This document shows, in pieces, positions 1-8,834 of a DNA stretch of 64,000 nt. Position numbers and translations under genes: made by a program. Numbering within the stretch: position 1 is the first letter of the stretch; the number at the start of each line of letters is the position of its first letter. The stretch comes from Trinickia dinghuensis (GTDB lineage: Bacteria > Pseudomonadota > Gammaproteobacteria > Burkholderiales > Burkholderiaceae): contig NZ_QRGA01000006.1 of the NCBI RefSeq assembly GCF_003367175.1, positions 310,001-374,000 of the forward strand, written 5' to 3'. The notes beneath the pieces were generated by a model. That model was not told the origin of the DNA and searched no databases. It saw nothing but the letters and a program-made list of their open reading frames with translations.

Positions 1-450
1 GGGCATCGGCAAGCGCACGGATCTTGGGCTGCGCGGCGCGCGGCGGCGGGTAGACGAGAAAGTATCCGAGGCCATTCGGCACCACGTGACCGAACGGCCT
101 CGTCAGCGCGCCCATCTGGAGCCGCTCGGCCGCCATCCGAGGATCGCCGATAGCGACACCGTGTCCTTGCGCGGCGGCCGTGAGCGTCAATTCGAGCGTG
201 TCGAAAACGAGTCCGCCATCGACATCCAGCTTTGTCGCTCCCACGCTATCGAGCCAGCATCGCCATTCCTCGCGGCTCGGTCCCGGATGGAGCAACATGA
301 TACGAGCGAGATCGTCCGCCAATTTCAGCGATGAAGCCAGCTCGGTCGCGCACATCGGCGTGAGGGTCTCCGCAAACAGCGGTACGGCTTCCAGCCCTGC
401 CCACTGCCCTGCCCCGCGCACTACGCCAGGAATGCCGCAATCGGAGGGAG
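1..450 (-). pseudogene. LysR-type regulator, 3' fragment without its DNA-binding domain
   Basis: Read on the minus strand, this frame encodes the second half of a GcvA-like LysR effector-binding domain. Recognisable stretches include RGAGQWAGLEAVPLFAETL and GHGVAIGDPRMAAERLQMG. The gene runs off the left edge of the window. Homology fades at about 430-450, and the frame closes upstream at a TGA at 518-520. No winged-helix segment lies in any frame between 450 and the divergent gene at 606. A normal LysR protein would need about 150 more N-terminal residues here. Either the gene was cut by a rearrangement whose junction lies near 430-450, or a frameshift has left the remainder unrecognisable. 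It should not bind DNA as it stands. Confidence 0.6.
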
Positions 451-605
451 AGGACGCGTCAGATCCGCCGGCGGGTATGCAGGCGACGCATACCCGGCTT
501 GCGAATTTCTCGTTTGTTCAGTCATCGGCGCGTCGCTATTGTGTCCGTACCCGATTCTCGTTCGCTCGAACGGGCGGAATTTCAACGAATGATAGGAGGA
601 TGAAC

Positions 606-1004
606 ATGGCTTCATCGTCGGAAGCACTATACACGCGGCAGATTCGCACTTACCTCGAGGCCCTCGAACGCGGCGACGTGGCCGCGATCTGCGCGCTGTT
701 CAAACCCGACGCGCAGATCTCGTCGCCGTTTCTCGGCTGGATGACGCCGGCACCGTTCTTCGCGAAGGTCGACGCAGCGTCAGGCGCGAGCACGATCACG
801 CCGATCGATATCTGCGTCAGCTCGACGGGGGCTCGGCGTGCCACGGGCTATTTCATCTACGACTGGAAACTCAAGGACGGTTCCGCGGTGCGCTTCGAGT
901 GTGTCGACGTATTCGAGTTCGATGAAGACGGCCTCATCGAGCGGATGATCATCGTCTACGACACTCATCCGATTCGTAGCACGGTTGGCGATAAATACGC
1001 GTAG
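606..1004 (+). CDS. SnoaL/NTF2-like nuclear transport factor 2 family protein
   Basis: This 132-residue protein has the NTF2-like cone-fold pattern: an N-terminal helix (YTRQIRTYLEALERGDVAAI), then FKPDAQISSPF, and a C-terminal set of strands ending in DVFEFDEDGLIERMIIVYD. Members of this fold act as small isomerases, hydratases or ligand-binding proteins, and the sequence does not say which. AGGAGG at 594-599 lies 6 nt before the ATG at 606. The in-frame ATG at 600 abuts that ribosome binding site and is therefore less likely. The gene stands alone, divergent from the broken LysR gene that may once have controlled it. Confidence 0.7.
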   Translation: MASSSEALYTRQIRTYLEALERGDVAAICALFKPDAQISSPFLGWMTPAPFFAKVDAASGASTITPIDICVSSTGARRATGYFIYDWKLKDGSAVRFECVDVFEFDEDGLIERMIIVYDTHPIRSTVGDKYA

Positions 1005-1139
1005 CGGACGCTCGCTTCAGGGCCATGCCGGTAATGACGGCAGCGATGGCCTCGGAGGCGGCGCTCGGCATCCCGACATCGATTCAGATCGTCGCGAGCA
1101 GTACGTTGGCGGATTTCGCATCGGCTCCGCAACCGCGGG

Positions 1140-2402
1140 CTATCCGCCTCGCGCCCCCGGCATCTCTGCCACATCGCCCGGCGTATGCGAGTGTCTCGCC
1201 AGCTCTAGCTTGGCGATCGCCGCGCGGTGCACTTCATCCGGGCCATCGGCAAAACGCAGCGTGCGCTGGTGCGCATAGGCAAGCGCCAACGGGAAGTCGC
1301 CGGACACGCCCCCGGCGCCGTGCGCCTGAATGGCCCAATCGATAACCTTGCAAGCGACGTTCGGTGCCACCACCTTGATCACCGCGATCTCGGCCTTGGC
1401 GACCTTGTTGCCGACGGTGTCCATCATGTAAGCGGCCTTGAGCGTCAGCAGCCGCGCTTGATCGATCATGCAGCGCGCTTCCGCGATCCGTTCATGCCAG
1501 ACGCTGTGCTGCGCGATCGGCTTGCCGAATGCGATGCGCGACGTCAAACGCTTGCACATCAGCTCCAATGCACGCTCGGCGATACCGATGCTGCGCATGC
1601 AATGGTGGATACGCCCTGGCCCCAACCGCCCCTGTGCGATCTCGAAGCCGCGGCCCTCGCCGAGCAGGATGTTCGAAACGGGCACGCGCACATCCTTCAG
1701 ATCGATTTCCATGTGACCGTGCGGTGCATCGTCGTAGCCGAACACCGGCAATGGACGGATCACCGTGATGCCCGGCGTATCGGCCGGCACGACGATCATC
1801 GACTGCTGCTCGTGACGTCCCGCATCCGGGTTGGTCTTGCCCATCACGATGTACACCGCGCAACGCGGGTCGCCCGCACCCGAGGACCACCATTTGCGCC
1901 CATTGATCACATATTCGTCGCCTTGGCGCTCGATGCTGCACTCGATGTTGGTCGCGTCCGACGAGGCCACCGCGGGCTCGGTCATCAAGAACGCCGAGCG
2001 AATTTCGCCACGCAGCAGCGGCTCGAGCCAGCGGTCCTTCAGTGCCTCGGAGGCATAGCGTTCGAGCGTCTCCATGTTGCCCGTGTCCGGCGCGGAGCAG
2101 TTGAAGACTTCCGCAGCCCAAGACACGCGCCCCATGATCTCGCACAGCGGTGCGTATTCCAAATTCGACAGCCCCTCCGGCGCACGCGCCGAACGCGGCA
2201 GGAAGAGATTCCACAAACCGGCCTGGCGCGCCAGCGGCTTCAACTCCTCGATCACCTTCGTCGGCACCCACGCATTTCCCGCATGCCGATTCGCCGCCAC
2301 CTCTTCTTCGAAGCGGCGCTCGTTCGGATAGATGTTGCGATCGAAGAACTCCAGCAGGCGCGCCTGCATCTCCTTGACTTTGGGCGAGTATTCGAAATTC
2401 AT
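1140..2402 (-). CDS. Acyl-CoA dehydrogenase, ACAD10/11-like
   Basis: This 420-residue flavoprotein should oxidise or rearrange an acyl-CoA with FAD. It has the acyl-CoA dehydrogenase layout: an N-terminal helical domain, the central strand domain ([17 protein letters not shown], then [13 protein letters not shown]) and a C-terminal helical domain ([20 protein letters not shown], then [15 protein letters not shown] and [10 protein letters not shown]). The DGPDEVHR ending is typical of the ACAD10/11 branch. I chose the ATG at 2402 because the longer frame upstream begins only at a TTG and the family normally starts at MNFEYS-like sequence. It is the last gene of a minus-strand group with a phosphatase, an APH-type kinase and an SDR. 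That context suggests oxidation of hydroxy-acyl-CoA substrates rather than ordinary beta-oxidation. Confidence 0.85.
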   Translation of the reverse strand: MNFEYSPKVKEMQARLLEFFDRNIYPNERRFEEEVAANRHAGNAWVPTKVIEELKPLARQAGLWNLFLPRSARAPEGLSNLEYAPLCEIMGRVSWAAEVFNCSAPDTGNMETLERYASEALKDRWLEPLLRGEIRSAFLMTEPAVASSDATNIECSIERQGDEYVINGRKWWSSGAGDPRCAVYIVMGKTNPDAGRHEQQSMIVVPADTPGITVIRPLPVFGYDDAPHGHMEIDLKDVRVPVSNILLGEGRGFEIAQGRLGPGRIHHCMRSIGIAERALELMCKRLTSRIAFGKPIAQHSVWHERIAEARCMIDQARLLTLKAAYMMDTVGNKVAKAEIAVIKVVAPNVACKVIDWAIQAHGAGGVSGDFPLALAYAHQRTLRFADGPDEVHRAAIAKLELARHSHTPGDVAEMPGARGG

Positions 2403-2482
2403 ATGCGGGTTCCGGAAATGGGGATGCGACAGCGGCTTACACAATGGCAATGAGGATCTTCATGAGGAACTTCCAAGCCCCC

Positions 2483-3247
2483 TCAAATCGTCAGCCCGCC
2501 ATCGACGACGATGCATTCGCCGTTCGTATAGCTCGACGCGTCGGATACGAGGTACAGTACCGTGCCGGCCATTTCACGCGGCTCCGCGTGACGGCGCAGG
2601 GGAATCTCGGCCATCAATCGTTCGTAGAGCTCCTTGCTGTCGAACAGCGCGGCGGCGAACTTGGTTTTCGTGAAGCCGGGCAGCAGCGCGTTCACGCGGA
2701 TGCCGAACGGCCCGCACTCCTTCGCGAACGCCTTCGTCATGTTCACCACCGCGGCCTTCGTGATCGAGTAGATGCCTTGCTTGTCGCCAGGCTGCAGCGC
2801 GTTCACCGATGCGGTGTTCACGATCGCGCCGCCGCCCTGCGCCTTCATCATCTTGCCGGCCTCGACCGACATGAAGAAGTAGCCGCGCACGTTCACATCG
2901 ACGGTCTTGTTGAACGCCATGATGTCGGTGTCGAGGATATGGCCGAAGTACGGATTGGCGGCGGCATTGTTAACTAGGATGTCAAGGCGACCATGCTTGC
3001 CGCGGATGTGCTCGAACGTCGCCGCTATGTCTTCCATCTTGCCGACGTGGCATGCGAGCGCCTCGGCGTTGCCTCCCGCCTCGACGATCTCGCCGGCAAC
3101 CGCCTGGCAATCCTCGAGCTTGCGGCTCGATACGATTACGTGTGCCCCCTGCCGCGCGAGCAGTTTTGCGATTTCCTCGCCGATCCCGCGGCTCGCGCCC
3201 GTCACGAGCGCGATTTTGCCGGTCAGGTCGAACAGATTCGTTGCCAT
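2483..3247 (-). CDS. SDR family oxidoreductase
   Basis: This is a 254-residue classical short-chain dehydrogenase/reductase. The cofactor motif TGASRGIG is near residues 14-21, NNAA near residue 90, the catalytic Ser in NTASVNA, and YxxxK in YSITK. The C-terminus VSDASSYTNGECIVVDGG is the usual family ending. It should interconvert a hydroxyl and a keto group with NAD(P)H, probably on a beta-hydroxyacyl-CoA given its neighbours. GGAG lies 6 nt before the ATG at 3247. An in-frame ATG at 3262 with its own AAGGA is possible and would add five residues. It sits 80 nt upstream of the acyl-CoA dehydrogenase start, in the same direction. Confidence 0.85.
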   Translation of the reverse strand: MATNLFDLTGKIALVTGASRGIGEEIAKLLARQGAHVIVSSRKLEDCQAVAGEIVEAGGNAEALACHVGKMEDIAATFEHIRGKHGRLDILVNNAAANPYFGHILDTDIMAFNKTVDVNVRGYFFMSVEAGKMMKAQGGGAIVNTASVNALQPGDKQGIYSITKAAVVNMTKAFAKECGPFGIRVNALLPGFTKTKFAAALFDSKELYERLMAEIPLRRHAEPREMAGTVLYLVSDASSYTNGECIVVDGGLTI

Positions 3248-3309
3248 GTTTCGCTCCATCATTCCATTTTCCTTGCGATCCGTGTGTATTCGCCGTCTAT
3301 CACGCGGCC

Positions 3310-4341
3310 TCAGCGATGCACATCGATCACCCGCATCGCCTCCTGGGCGAGCGGCGCGACCATTTCGCCGACCTGCAGCGCCTTCGTGCTCGACGCGTTG
3401 CCTTGCAGCGCGCGCGCCTTCACCCCTTGCGCGATCGCCGCAAGCCGGAAAAAGCTGAACGCGAGATAGAAATGCCAGTCCCTAATCGGCTCGATGCCGC
3501 GCAACTCGCAATAGCGCGCGACGAGGCGCACTTCTTCCGGCACGCCGAGCGCCGCACGGTCCTGGCCCGCGAGCCCCGGTACCAGACCGTTGGAGGGCAG
3601 ACGCAGGCACATGCAGAAATACGCTAGATCCGCGAGCGGATTGCCGAGCGTCGACAGCTCCCAGTCGAGCACCGCCTTCACACGGTAGCTGCCGCGCTCG
3701 AACATCAGGTTGTCCATCCGATAGTCGCCATGCACGAGCGTCGCGCGGCCCGCATCGATCGGGCACGCCTTCGGCAGCCACGCGATCAGCGCTTCCATCC
3801 CATCGATGCGCTCCGTTTCCGCCGCGCGGTACTGCTTCGTCCATACGCCGATCTGGCGCTCGAAATAATTGCCTGGGCGTCCGTAATCGGACAAACCGAC
3901 CGCGTCGACATCGACGTCGTGCAGCGCGGCCATCGTCTGGATCACCGCGTCGTAGCAGATTGCGCGATCTTCCTTCGGCAATTCCGGCAGTGCGGGATTC
4001 CAGAAGATCCTGCCGTCCTCGAAGCTCATGATGTAAAACATGCTGCCGATCACGTCGCGGTCTTCGCACAGGTGATACGGACGTGCAACGGGCACAGCCG
4101 TGTCCGACAGCGCGGTCAGAATCCGGTATTCGCGATCGACCGCGTGCGCGGACTTCAGCAGTTCGCCGGGCGGCTGGCGACGCAACACATAGCGGCCGCT
4201 CTTTGCATTCAGCAGAAACGTCGGATTCGACTGCCCCCCGGCGAACTTCTCCGCCTCGATCGGGCCTTCGAAACCGGGGACATGGCTTTCCAGATAGCGC
4301 GCCAGCGTGGCGACGTCGAGTTGCTGCGAGATGTTCGTCAT
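3310..4341 (-). CDS. APH-family phosphotransferase, ACAD11 kinase-like
   Basis: The 343-residue protein has the aminoglycoside-phosphotransferase/choline-kinase fold: FAGGQSNPTFLL in the N-lobe, the catalytic loop LVHGDYRMDNLMFE, and the metal-binding VLDWELSTLGNPLADLAYF. Such kinases occur beside or fused to acyl-CoA dehydrogenases. In mammals ACAD10/11, and in the Pseudomonas putida levulinate (lva) pathway LvaA, phosphorylate 4-hydroxyacyl-CoAs. A similar role on a hydroxyacyl-CoA is inferred here from the neighbouring acyl-CoA dehydrogenase and is not shown directly. The ATG at 4341 begins the homologous region. The open frame upstream overlaps the phosphatase gene and is not protein-like. 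Confidence 0.82.
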   Translation of the reverse strand: MTNISQQLDVATLARYLESHVPGFEGPIEAEKFAGGQSNPTFLLNAKSGRYVLRRQPPGELLKSAHAVDREYRILTALSDTAVPVARPYHLCEDRDVIGSMFYIMSFEDGRIFWNPALPELPKEDRAICYDAVIQTMAALHDVDVDAVGLSDYGRPGNYFERQIGVWTKQYRAAETERIDGMEALIAWLPKACPIDAGRATLVHGDYRMDNLMFERGSYRVKAVLDWELSTLGNPLADLAYFCMCLRLPSNGLVPGLAGQDRAALGVPEEVRLVARYCELRGIEPIRDWHFYLAFSFFRLAAIAQGVKARALQGNASSTKALQVGEMVAPLAQEAMRVIDVHR

Positions 4342-4391
4342 CGTGCGGATCGTTCGTTTGTTCGCTGCGTTCGCGGTTCGTACAGTGCGGA

Positions 4392-5066
4392 TCAGCCGTA
4401 GGTCCGGTATTCGCGCCGCTCGGGATCTTCCAGATGCGGAATGCCGTTGAACGAGGCCAGGTGGAACGCATCGGCGTTGAAGAAATAGCGTGAGATGCTG
4501 CTGTTGCGGATCTGCAGGTTCAGTGCGATCGCGCTCGCCGCCGGCGCCGCGAGCACCTGCTGCAGCGTGATGGCGATCGGGCCGCCCGAACTCACCGCGA
4601 GCACCCGCAGTCCGGGGCCGCTCCGGATCGCCTCGCGCGCGTCGGCGACGCGCTGCTGAAACGCGGCCCACGTCTCGGGAACGGGCTCGCGAAGCTTATC
4701 TTCCGACCACAGCTGCAGCACCTGTTTGAGCGCCCGGTAATGCTCCTTCATCGATCCGGCCGCCAGTTGCGCGATTTCCGGATAGTCGCCGGCGGCCGCC
4801 GCGAACAACGCGCCAAAGTCGTACTCGTTCAGGCCCGGATGCCGCTCGTATCCGGCGCCGGCACACCCCATCCCACGCAGGATCGCGTCGACCGTTTGCT
4901 CGTGCCGTAGCAGCGTGCCGCACATCACGCGATCGAATGCGATTCCCTGGCACGCAAAGTATTCACCGAGCCAGACGCCCTGCTGCTCACCGCATGCAGA
5001 GAGGCGATCGTAGTTCTCCGCGCCGAACGACGCTTGTCCATGCCGCACCAGATAGAGCTCGGCCAT
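4392..5066 (-). CDS. Histidine phosphatase family protein
   Basis: This 224-residue protein belongs to the phosphoglycerate-mutase-like histidine phosphatases. The catalytic LVRHGQASF motif is at residues 6-14, a second Arg motif lies in CGTLLRHEQTVDAI, and the C-terminal His of the usual pair is replaced by the segment AVSSGGPIAI. The family normally has GH there, so catalytic capacity may be altered. It leads the minus-strand group phosphatase, kinase, SDR and acyl-CoA dehydrogenase, with 50 nt to the kinase. A phosphatase beside an APH-type kinase suggests proofreading or removal of a phosphorylated intermediate, which is inference. Confidence 0.78.
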   Translation of the reverse strand: MAELYLVRHGQASFGAENYDRLSACGEQQGVWLGEYFACQGIAFDRVMCGTLLRHEQTVDAILRGMGCAGAGYERHPGLNEYDFGALFAAAAGDYPEIAQLAAGSMKEHYRALKQVLQLWSEDKLREPVPETWAAFQQRVADAREAIRSGPGLRVLAVSSGGPIAITLQQVLAAPAASAIALNLQIRNSSISRYFFNADAFHLASFNGIPHLEDPERREYRTYG

Positions 5067-5131
5067 CGCGTATCCATCAAGTCAATTCCCGCCAGCATAG
5101 CGAGCCCTTCCATTTCCTCGAACTTTCTTTT

Positions 5132-5150
5132 ATGAATCATCGCTATTCAT
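5132..5150. promoter_or_regulatory. Inverted repeat upstream of the phosphatase-kinase operon
   Basis: ATGAAT (5132-5137) and ATTCAT (5145-5150) form a 6-bp inverted repeat with a 7-nt spacer, in an AT-rich island about 66 nt upstream of the phosphatase start at 5066. CTATT (5143-5147) and AATAG (5157-5161) form an overlapping second repeat. The position fits an operator for a dimeric regulator, but no regulator gene is adjacent. The rest of the 440-nt gap up to 5507 holds only a 10-bp tandem repeat and no credible gene. Confidence 0.35.
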
Positions 5151-5388
5151 TTTGGAAATAGGGCCGACGGTTCAGCGGGGAGATTGGGGCGGGAAGTCGA
5201 GCCTCGGATCGGCGAAAGGCTGTTCGCGGCGAGATCCAGGCGGGCCAGCACGCCAGATTGAGCGAATGTCCTTGGCCATTGGCGCGAGGAGAACTGGCAC
5301 CAGCGATTGACCGCCGCTGGCCCTATGAAACGCCTTTTGGCGGCGGATACTGGTCCCTAGGCGAACGTTCGTCGCCCAACAGCGCGCG

Positions 5389-5448
5389 GCTGCTCGCCGC
5401 TGTTCGTGGCTACTCGTCGCTCTTCGCGGCTGTTCGTCTCTCCTCGCG
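5389..5448. repeat. Six-copy 10-bp degenerate tandem repeat
   Basis: Six consecutive 10-mers fit GCTNYTCGYS: GCTGCTCGCC, GCTGTTCGTG, GCTACTCGTC, GCTCTTCGCG, GCTGTTCGTC and TCTCCTCGCG. The array lies in the gap between the divergent phosphatase gene and the DUF3311 gene, about 60 nt before the latter's start. The 10-bp period is close to one helical turn. It could be a stacked protein-binding array, a slippage product or a remnant. Nothing else in the sequence separates these options. Confidence 0.7.
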
Positions 5449-5506
5449 GCACGCGCCGATGCGCGTTGCGCGTCTCGGGTGGGTCCGTCAACGACACGGA
5501 GTCGAC

Positions 5507-5707
5507 ATGCTCAAGCTCTTCCTCGGACTGGGATTGCCTTTTATCGGCGTGATCGGCTTGCTGCCGTGGGCCGCATCGAAAGACGTCTATGTAGCCGGCA
5601 TCCCGTTCATCTATGCGTGGATCTTCGCGTGGTTCATTCTCACGTCGGGCTGCCTGATGCTGTGCTGGACGCTGTTCGACAAGCACTCCGAAACACAAAA
5701 CCCCTAA
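5507..5707 (+). CDS. DUF3311 small membrane protein
   Basis: This 66-residue protein has two predicted membrane segments, LFLGLGLPFIGVIGLLPW near residues 3-20 and FIYAWIFAWFILTSGCLML near residues 33-51, with a short polar tail. DUF3311 proteins are usually encoded directly before a sodium:solute symporter and are thought to be an accessory subunit. That is the arrangement here, with the symporter starting 27 nt after the stop. The ATG at 5507 follows CGGAG by 6 nt, and the long frame upstream runs through a tandem repeat and is not protein-like. Confidence 0.82.
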   Translation: MLKLFLGLGLPFIGVIGLLPWAASKDVYVAGIPFIYAWIFAWFILTSGCLMLCWTLFDKHSETQNP

Positions 5708-5734
5708 TCCGACACGCCCAGGGGAGACACCGGC

Positions 5735-7123
5735 ATGGCTTCCACAGTATTCCTAGGCTTCATTGCGTTCTCGCTGTATCTCGCGCTCCGCGCCCGAAAG
5801 GGACACGGCACGCAAAGCATGCATGACTTCTGCGTCGCATCGCGCCAGTTCGGCGCTTGGCTCGTCTTCTTTCTGGCAGCGGGCGAAATCTATAGTATCG
5901 GCACGATGGTCGGCTTTCCCGGCGGAATCTATGCGAAGGGGCCGACCTACGGTGTCTGGTTCCTCGGCTACATCCTTCTCGCGTATCCGGTCGGCTATTT
6001 CATCGGCCCCAAGATATGGGAAGCCGGCAAGCGCTACAACGCCATCACGCTGCCGGATCTGTTCAAAGGCCACTTCGAGAGCCGAGCGATCGAACTCATC
6101 GTCGCGGTTTCCGCGTTGATTTTCCTGCTGCCGTGGGGCGAACTGCAATTCACCGGCCTCGTCGCCGCCCTCAAGGGGCTAGGCTGGCACGTGAACGCGG
6201 TCGGTCTCATCACGATTTCGGCGTTGCTCGCGTTCACCTACATTGCTATCGCGGGCGTACGCGCCTCGGCCTACATCGCGATTTTGAAAGATCTGTTGAT
6301 GGTCTCGGCAATCGTCATCACAGGTGTCGCCGTGGCCTGGGAGGCAGGCGTCGAACCCGTGTTCCGCGCAGCCAGCCAGCATGTGTCGAACGCGATGAAT
6401 ACGCATCAGCTCTCCTTTGCGATGAGCACGATCTTCTTTCAGTCGCTCGGTTTTTACGTGATGCCGTTTTCGGTCCAGAACTTCTTCACGGCCAAGAGCG
6501 CCAACACGATCCGCCGTTCGCAGGTGATGATGCCGCTGTACATGCTGATGTATCCGTTCCTCGTGGTCGCGTCGTATTACGCCATCGCTCAAAACGTCAA
6601 GCTCGCTTCGCCCAACGAGGCCTTCTTCGCGGCGGTCGTGCATTTGCTGCCGCCCTGGCTGATCGGCCTGGTCGCCGCCGGGGCATCGCTTTCCGGGCTG
6701 CTCGTGCTAGCCGGCATCTGCCTCGCCATTGGGCCGGTGGTGACGCGCAACCTGCTGCCGAAAATGGCGGAAACTCGCCAGAAGACCGGTGCCAAGGTGG
6801 TGATCGTTATCTATCTGCTGCTATCGATCGGCATGACGCTCGCCACGCCAAAACTGATGCTTACGCTGATCAACATGACGTATTACGGCGTCACACAGTT
6901 TTTCCCCGGCGTAATCGCGATCGTGTTCGGATTGCGCGTGAGCGCGCGGGCCATCGCCTCAGGTCTCTTGACCGGGCAATTGCTGGCAATTGTCCTCTAT
7001 GAGTTGAATCCGGACCTGGCCGGCTTGAATCTGGGGCTCGTGTGCCTGGCGATGAACGTGCTGGTCGCGACTGCCGTGAATCTGGGCATCGGCCGCAGCC
7101 ATCACGTTCACGCGCGGCCGTAG
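5735..7123 (+). CDS. Sodium:solute symporter family transporter
   Basis: This 462-residue inner-membrane protein has about 12-13 hydrophobic segments and sodium:solute symporter features: an N-terminal MHDFCVASRQFGAWLVFF, GEIYSIGTMVGFPGGIY, and a central SLGFYVMPFSVQNFFTAKS. It should import an organic anion or small polar metabolite with Na+. Its partner DUF3311 gene lies just upstream. The next gene, 58 nt downstream, is a YtcJ-type amidohydrolase, so the transported solute may be that enzyme's substrate (inference). GGGGAGA lies 12 nt before the ATG. Confidence 0.88.
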   Translation: MASTVFLGFIAFSLYLALRARKGHGTQSMHDFCVASRQFGAWLVFFLAAGEIYSIGTMVGFPGGIYAKGPTYGVWFLGYILLAYPVGYFIGPKIWEAGKRYNAITLPDLFKGHFESRAIELIVAVSALIFLLPWGELQFTGLVAALKGLGWHVNAVGLITISALLAFTYIAIAGVRASAYIAILKDLLMVSAIVITGVAVAWEAGVEPVFRAASQHVSNAMNTHQLSFAMSTIFFQSLGFYVMPFSVQNFFTAKSANTIRRSQVMMPLYMLMYPFLVVASYYAIAQNVKLASPNEAFFAAVVHLLPPWLIGLVAAGASLSGLLVLAGICLAIGPVVTRNLLPKMAETRQKTGAKVVIVIYLLLSIGMTLATPKLMLTLINMTYYGVTQFFPGVIAIVFGLRVSARAIASGLLTGQLLAIVLYELNPDLAGLNLGLVCLAMNVLVATAVNLGIGRSHHVHARP

Positions 7124-7181
7124 AGCCGGCATCCACGCGTGCCCCCAACAGCGGACGACATCCGTTTAACCCGAACACCCC

Positions 7182-8834
7182 ATGGACAAAACCGATCGTC
7201 ACGCCGTAACCGTACTCGTCGCCCGCAAGATTCTAACGATGAATCCGAACCAACCCGTCGCCACGCACGTGGCAATTCGCGACGGGAGGATTCTGTCCGT
7301 GGGTACGCAAGACGAGATGCGTCAATGGACCGACGCGGAGCCCGACTCGACGTTTTCCGACAAAATACTGATGCCCGGCCTCGTCGAAGGTCACTCGCAT
7401 CTGATGGAAGGCGCGATGTGGAGCGCTGCGTATGTCGGCTACTATGAGCGGCGCGGCCCGGACGGCAAGCGCTGGCCGGGCCTGCGGACGCTCGACGCGG
7501 TGATCGAGCGTCTGCGGGAGGCTGAACGGCAAATGACCGATGCCTCAGCCCCCTTGCTCGCGTGGGGTTTCGATCCGATCTTCTTCGGCAGCGAACGCCT
7601 CACGGTGACGCAACTCGATCGCGTTTCGGCCACTCGATCGATTGCGGTCCTGCATGCAAGCGTTCACCTGATGAATGTGAATTCGGCAATGCTCGATGCC
7701 GCCGGCATCGACGACGATGCCGACATAGACGGCCTCGACCGCGACGCGAATGGCAAGCTCACCGGCGAGTTGCAAGAGTTCGCCGCCATGTTTCCGGTAT
7801 ATCGTGTAATCGGTGCGAGGCTGTCGCTGTCCGCTGCCGACAATCCGGACGCAATCTGGAATTTCGGCAAAGTTGCGCAGCTTGCCGGCGTGACCACCGC
7901 CACCGATCTGCTCAACGATCTCTCCGAAAAGGCCATGCGAAACCTCGTCGACATCACGGCCGACGAGCGATTTCCCATCCGGCTGGTCCCGGCGTTCGGA
8001 CCACAGCGCAATCCCGAAGGCGGTCCGCCGCGCGTGCTCGAGGCCGCGCGCTCCAATTCGGACAAGCTGCGGTTCGGGCTAGTGAAATTCATCGTCGACG
8101 GATCGATCCAGGGCTTCACCGCGCGGCTGCGCTGGCCCGGCTATGTGAACGGCCGGCCGAACGGGCTCTGGCTGATTCCGCCGGCACAGTTCGTCGAAAC
8201 CTTCTTGCCCTTCCATCTCGCGGGTCTGCAGTTGCACATTCACACGAACGGCGATGAAGCGACCGAGCTCGTACTCGACGCGATAGAAACGATCGTGAAC
8301 CGGCACCCGCGCGCCGATCACCGGCATACGCTGCAGCATTGCCAGATGGCCGACGCCCGTCAGCTTGCGCGTGCCGCTCGCCTCGGCATGTGTATCAACT
8401 TCTTCTCGAACCACATCTATTACTGGGGCGACGCGCATTACGCCCAGACCATGGGCTTCGACCGCGCCAACCGCATGAACGCGGCTGGAACGGCGAACGC
8501 GCTCGGCATTACCTTCGGCCTGCACTCCGACGCGCCCATCACCCCGCTCAATCCGCTTTTCACGGCGTGGTGCGCCGTACAGCGCCAGACCGCATCCGGC
8601 AGGGTGTTGGGCGAAGCGGAGCGCCTGCCCGTTGCCGATGCGCTTCGGGCGATCACACTCGGCGCGGCGTTCACGATCGGCATGGACACCCAGGTCGGCA
8701 GCATCGAGATCGGAAAATTTGCCGACTTTGCCGTGCTCGACGAAGATCCCTATGAAGTGCCGCCGCAGCGTCTCAACCGGCTTGCGGTGTGGGGGACGAT
8801 CGTAGGCGGGCGCGTCTTTCGTTCTCCCGCATGA
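7182..8834 (+). CDS. YtcJ-type metal-dependent amidohydrolase
   Basis: The 550-residue protein belongs to amidohydrolase family 3. The first metal motif is in GLVEGHSHLMEG (about residues 64-75). Later metal and active-site segments are LQLHIHTNGDEATEL, HTLQHCQMAD and FGLHSDAPITPLNPL, and the C-terminal strand domain ends with IEIGKFADFAVLDEDPY. Members hydrolyse amides, formamides or other C-N bonds, and the substrate cannot be read from the sequence. No signal peptide is seen, so it is cytoplasmic. Its TGA overlaps the ATG of the next gene, a COG0523 GTPase, so the two are translationally coupled. That suggests the GTPase serves metal loading of this enzyme. Confidence 0.85.
   Translation: MDKTDRHAVTVLVARKILTMNPNQPVATHVAIRDGRILSVGTQDEMRQWTDAEPDSTFSDKILMPGLVEGHSHLMEGAMWSAAYVGYYERRGPDGKRWPGLRTLDAVIERLREAERQMTDASAPLLAWGFDPIFFGSERLTVTQLDRVSATRSIAVLHASVHLMNVNSAMLDAAGIDDDADIDGLDRDANGKLTGELQEFAAMFPVYRVIGARLSLSAADNPDAIWNFGKVAQLAGVTTATDLLNDLSEKAMRNLVDITADERFPIRLVPAFGPQRNPEGGPPRVLEAARSNSDKLRFGLVKFIVDGSIQGFTARLRWPGYVNGRPNGLWLIPPAQFVETFLPFHLAGLQLHIHTNGDEATELVLDAIETIVNRHPRADHRHTLQHCQMADARQLARAARLGMCINFFSNHIYYWGDAHYAQTMGFDRANRMNAAGTANALGITFGLHSDAPITPLNPLFTAWCAVQRQTASGRVLGEAERLPVADALRAITLGAAFTIGMDTQVGSIEIGKFADFAVLDEDPYEVPPQRLNRLAVWGTIVGGRVFRSPA

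Noticed and set aside
1227-2453. Long plus-strand frame opposite the acyl-CoA dehydrogenase
   Set aside because: It is a His- and Arg-rich shadow of the real gene with no domain.
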